Made by a program: the position numbers and the translations under genes
Notes under the pieces: model-generated
Seen by the model: only the letters and a program-made list of their open reading frames with translations
What the model was told of the DNA's origin: nothing
Databases searched by the model: none
From: Bradyrhizobium sp. LTSP849
GTDB lineage: Bacteria; Pseudomonadota; Alphaproteobacteria; Rhizobiales; Xanthobacteraceae
DNA length: 64,000 bases
Direction of reading: 5' to 3'
NCBI RefSeq assembly: GCF_000938255.1
Contig: NZ_JYMR01000028.1
Span: 1-64,000 of the forward strand
In this document: piece by piece, positions 61,305 through 64,000 of the stretch
Layout: each line of letters begins with the position of its first letter
How positions within the stretch are numbered: the first letter of the stretch is position 1

Positions 61305-63083
61305 ATGACCTACCGCGCGCCGATCTCTGACATGCTGCTGTCGCTCAACCATGGCGCCGGCCTGAAGGCCGCCATGGACGCCGGCCATTACGGCGATTTC
61401 GACGCCGACATCGTCACTGCCGTGCTGGAAGAGGCCGGCAAGTTCGCAACCGACGTGCTGGCGCCGCTCAACCGGGTCGGCGACGAGCACGGCATCAAGC
61501 TCGACGACGGCAAGGTCACGACCGCACCGGGCTGGCCCGACGCCTACAAGCGCTGGACAGACGGCGGCTGGAACGCGGTGTCGGGCCCCGAAGCGTTCGG
61601 CGGCCAGGGCCTGCCGATTGCGATCAACGCGCTCTGCACCGAAATCTGGAGCGCCTCGAATGTCGCCTTCGGCCTCTGCCCGCTGCTGACGGCCTCCGCG
61701 ATCGAGGCGCTGGATGCGCATGGCAGCGAGGAGCTGAAGAAGATCTATCTCGAAAAGCTCGTCACCGGCGAATGGACCGGGACGATGCAGCTCACCGAGT
61801 CGCAAGCCGGCTCCGACGTCGGCGCGCTGCGCACCCGCGCCGAGCGCGCACCTGACGGCACCTATCGCATCAAGGGGACGAAGATCTTCATCACCTATGG
61901 CGAGCACGACATGACCGATAACATCGTGCATTTCGTGCTGGCGCGGCTGCCGGATGCGCCGGCCGGCACCAAGGGAATCTCGCTGTTCCTGGTGCCGAAA
62001 TTCATGGTCAAGGAAGACGGCTCGCTCGGCACGCGCAACGACATTTTTGCCAGCGGCGTCGAGCACAAGCTCGGCATGCACGCTTCCCCCACCTGCACCA
62101 TGACGATGGGCGACCATGGCGGCGCGATCGGATTCCTGATCGGCGAAGAGAACCAGGGCATGCGCTGCATGTTCACGATGATGAACCAGGCCCGCCTCGG
62201 CGTCGGGCTCGAAGGCGTCGGCGTCGCCGATCGCGCCTATCAGCAGGCGCTGGCCTACGCGCAAGAGCGCAAGCAGGGCCGCGCCGTCGGCAACAAGAGC
62301 GACGGCTCGGATGCGATCTTCGTGCATCCCGACGTCAAGCGCATGCTGATGCGGATGCGGGCGCAGACCGCGGCCGCACGGACCATCTGCTATGCCACGG
62401 CGGTCGCACTCGACGTCTCCACGCGCGCCAAGGACCCCAAGGTTCGGGCTGATGCGGCTGCGCGCGCGGCGCTGCTGACGCCGATGGCAAAGGCCTATTC
62501 CACCGATGTCGGCAACGAGGTCGCCTATCTCGGCGTGCAAGTGCATGGCGGCATGGGTTTCATCGAGGAGACCGGCGCCGCGCAGCACTATCGCGATGCG
62601 CGCATCACCGCGATCTACGAGGGCACCAACGGCATCCAGGCGATCGACCTCGTCACACGCAAGCTCGCGGCGAACGGCGGCGCCTCGGTGTGGACGCTGA
62701 TCGACGAGCTCTCGGCAACCGTCAAGCAGGTCGAAGCCTCCAACGATCCCGCCTTCGGCACCACCGGTGCAAAGCTGCGCGAGGCGCTGGAGGCGCTGAC
62801 GCGCTCCAGCAAGTGGCTGCTGGAGCGGGTTGCGTCCGCGCCGAACGAGGCACTCGCCGGCGCAACACCTTATCTCCAGCAGTTCGGCGCCACGCTCGGC
62901 GGCTGCATGCTGGCATCCGAGGCGCTCGCCGCCAAGGCCGACGGCAATACGGATGCGTCGCGCTACGTCTCGCTCGCGCGCTTCTTCGCCGAGAACATCA
63001 CGGTGCAGGCGGGCGCGCTGGAGCGCACCGTGACGGAGAGCGCGGAGTCGGTAGCGGCGGCGGATGCGGTGCTGTTGGGGTAA
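61305..63083 (+). CDS. Long-form acyl-CoA dehydrogenase (DmdC-like family)
   Basis: This 592-residue protein is longer than the usual 380-residue acyl-CoA dehydrogenases and matches the ~596-residue group that includes DmdC (3-methylthiopropionyl-CoA dehydrogenase) and several fatty acyl enzymes. Features are the N-terminal extension (YRAPISDMLLSLNHGAGLKA), the FAD block GTMQLTESQAGSDVGALRTR, the catalytic Glu near residue 439 in IYEGTNGIQAID and a C-terminal helical extension. The substrate is unknown. GGGAG precedes the ATG. Confidence 0.92.
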   Translation: MTYRAPISDMLLSLNHGAGLKAAMDAGHYGDFDADIVTAVLEEAGKFATDVLAPLNRVGDEHGIKLDDGKVTTAPGWPDAYKRWTDGGWNAVSGPEAFGGQGLPIAINALCTEIWSASNVAFGLCPLLTASAIEALDAHGSEELKKIYLEKLVTGEWTGTMQLTESQAGSDVGALRTRAERAPDGTYRIKGTKIFITYGEHDMTDNIVHFVLARLPDAPAGTKGISLFLVPKFMVKEDGSLGTRNDIFASGVEHKLGMHASPTCTMTMGDHGGAIGFLIGEENQGMRCMFTMMNQARLGVGLEGVGVADRAYQQALAYAQERKQGRAVGNKSDGSDAIFVHPDVKRMLMRMRAQTAAARTICYATAVALDVSTRAKDPKVRADAAARAALLTPMAKAYSTDVGNEVAYLGVQVHGGMGFIEETGAAQHYRDARITAIYEGTNGIQAIDLVTRKLAANGGASVWTLIDELSATVKQVEASNDPAFGTTGAKLREALEALTRSSKWLLERVASAPNEALAGATPYLQQFGATLGGCMLASEALAAKADGNTDASRYVSLARFFAENITVQAGALERTVTESAESVAAADAVLLG

Positions 63084-63107
63084 GGGAGGTCTCTCCTCCT
63101 CGCTGTC

Positions 63108-63200
63108 ATTCCCCGCGAAGGCGGGGAATCCAGTACGCCGCGGCTTCTCGGCGAACCACAGACGTCTCGGAGTACTGGATCGCCCGGTCAAGCCGGGCGA
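63108..63200. repeat. Composite palindromic repeat between convergent genes
   Basis: Three nested or adjacent inverted repeats: ATTCCCCGC/GCGGGGAAT with a GAAG loop (63108-63129), ATCCAGTAC (63128-63136) with GTACTGGAT (63172-63180), and TCGCCCGG/CCGGGCGA (63180-63200) with a five-base loop. It lies between two converging genes. I know such mosaics as dispersed repeats in Bradyrhizobium; here it may serve as a two-way terminator. Confidence 0.65.
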
Positions 63201-63228
63201 TGAACCGAATGCATGGGACGCGCCTGCG

Positions 63229-64000
63229 CTACGAAGCTGCGATCTTCGCCCTTCTCCCCGGCCGCCACAGCACGAGGCCGGCCGCAACGAGATCAAGCAC
63301 CACGCACATCGCGAACGCCATCGTGTAGTCGCCGGTCAGGCTGCGCACCACGCCGACGATGCCCGGACCGAACGCACTGATGATGCCGCTGATCGACGTT
63401 CCCAGGCCCATCGCGGCGGCGAATGCGGCGCTGCCGATCTCGCGCTGGATGATCAGAGGCGGAAACGTGATCATGTTGCCGATCGAGAAGCCGTAGACGG
63501 CGCAGCACAGCAGCAGCACCGTCGGGCTCTCGCTTTGCAGGAGCACGAACAGCGCCGCCGCCTGGCTCGTCATTGACGCCGCACACGCAAGCCGCGGATC
63601 GAGCCGGTCGACGAACAGGCCGAGCGAGAGCCGCCCGACCACCGCCATGGCCGCCATGACTGTGACGGCAAGACCCGCGGCGTAGCGGCCGATCATCGGC
63701 TCGAGGAACGTCACCTGATGGATGATGAATCCCATCTGCGCCAATAGCGCGATCGCGATCGGCAGCACCATGGTCCAGAACGTCGCGTTGGCGAGCAGCG
63801 CCTTGCGCGAATGAGCCGCAGGCGCGGCCGCGCCGCCGCCGGAGGCGCGGCCGGCTGAGGTCAGCGACGCATCGGCCGGCCAGCCAGTGAAGATCACCAC
63901 CACCGGCAACACCAGCACGATCATCGCCATCGTGGTCGCGAGCATGGCGGAGCGAAAGCCGATACTGTCGGACAGCACCAGCAGCACCGGAACGAGAACG
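63229..64000 (-). CDS. MFS transporter, C-terminal part (runs off the window)
   Basis: The frame is open to the window end and gives 256 residues of a major facilitator carrier. Seven membrane segments are visible, with the mid-protein hydrophilic loop GRASGGGAAAPAAHSRKALL between the halves. The motif VVGRLSLGLFVDRLDPRLAC is the loop 8-9 version of motif A. The N-terminal half lies beyond base 64000. Substrate unknown; the monocarboxylate/oxalate-formate antiporter branch is a possibility. Confidence 0.85.
   Translation of the reverse strand, partial: VLVPVLLVLSDSIGFRSAMLATTMAMIVLVLPVVVIFTGWPADASLTSAGRASGGGAAAPAAHSRKALLANATFWTMVLPIAIALLAQMGFIIHQVTFLEPMIGRYAAGLAVTVMAAMAVVGRLSLGLFVDRLDPRLACAASMTSQAAALFVLLQSESPTVLLLCCAVYGFSIGNMITFPPLIIQREIGSAAFAAAMGLGTSISGIISAFGPGIVGVVRSLTGDYTMAFAMCVVLDLVAAGLVLWRPGRRAKIAAS

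Noticed and set aside
61149..63296. Long minus-strand open frame opposite the acyl-CoA dehydrogenase gene
   Set aside because: Antisense shadow with low-complexity composition; the dehydrogenase on the plus strand has complete active-site motifs.

Overview
The window reads as a chromosomal segment of a GC-rich alphaproteobacterium, most likely Bradyrhizobium or a close relative. The reasons are the dense high-GC coding, the many solute transporters (Liv-type and sugar ABC, Bug-type binding protein, MadLM, SSS), an OprB-type porin, small proteins of a rhizobial kind, and composite palindromic intergenic repeats. This is inference from gene content; no rRNA or species marker is present. There are no CRISPR arrays, rRNA genes or complete insertion sequences. 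One tRNA gene (Gln, TTG) lies near the right end.

Layout. 1-600: tail of an IS5-like transposase, then a palindromic repeat. 0.6-5.8 kb: a PQQ-type sugar dehydrogenase, a cytochrome c-fused urate oxidase (puuD), a VOC protein, a small hypothetical protein and a lytic transglycosylase. 5.8-15.8 kb: an uncharacterised catabolic module. It has a cupin, an SDR without the usual catalytic Tyr/Lys, a ThDP-dependent enzyme, a divergent IclR regulator, a Liv-type ABC importer whose LivM, LivG and LivF are fused into one 846-residue protein, and a lone Bug binding protein. 16.1-18.8 kb: a small accessory island with two phage-like hypothetical genes and a hipBA toxin-antitoxin pair under four phased operator-like repeats. 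18.9-23.3 kb: an RND efflux pump with its adaptor. 23.7-32.5 kb: a small membrane protein, an MFS carrier, two M20 hydrolases, an enolase-superfamily enzyme, and an SSS symporter / sialidase-like / SDR operon.

32.5-40.6 kb holds a complete malonate decarboxylase locus. The genes mdcACDEGBH form one overlapping operon, with madLM and a GntR (MdcY-like) regulator on the opposite strand and operator-like sites between them. Malonate would enter by MadLM, be loaded on the MdcC carrier, and be decarboxylated by MdcDE; MdcB and MdcG make and attach the prosthetic group and MdcH primes the carrier. 40.6-43.9 kb encodes an Mfd-like helicase with an SPKK-rich N-terminal tail made of 15-bp repeats. 44.1-46.4 kb: a CoA transferase and a second VOC protein.

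46.4-56.8 kb is sugar-directed: an OprB porin, a CUT2-type ABC importer with a divergent ROK regulator, then a DapA-family aldolase with a family-1 solute-binding protein that has no permease beside it, and a LacI regulator with a perfect palindromic operator. 57.0-64.0 kb: an E. coli-type adenylosuccinate lyase, a carboxylesterase with a divergent AraC regulator, tRNA-Gln, a long acyl-CoA dehydrogenase, a palindromic repeat and a truncated MFS gene. Most transport and catabolic genes sit beside their own regulator, as expected for a versatile soil heterotroph.
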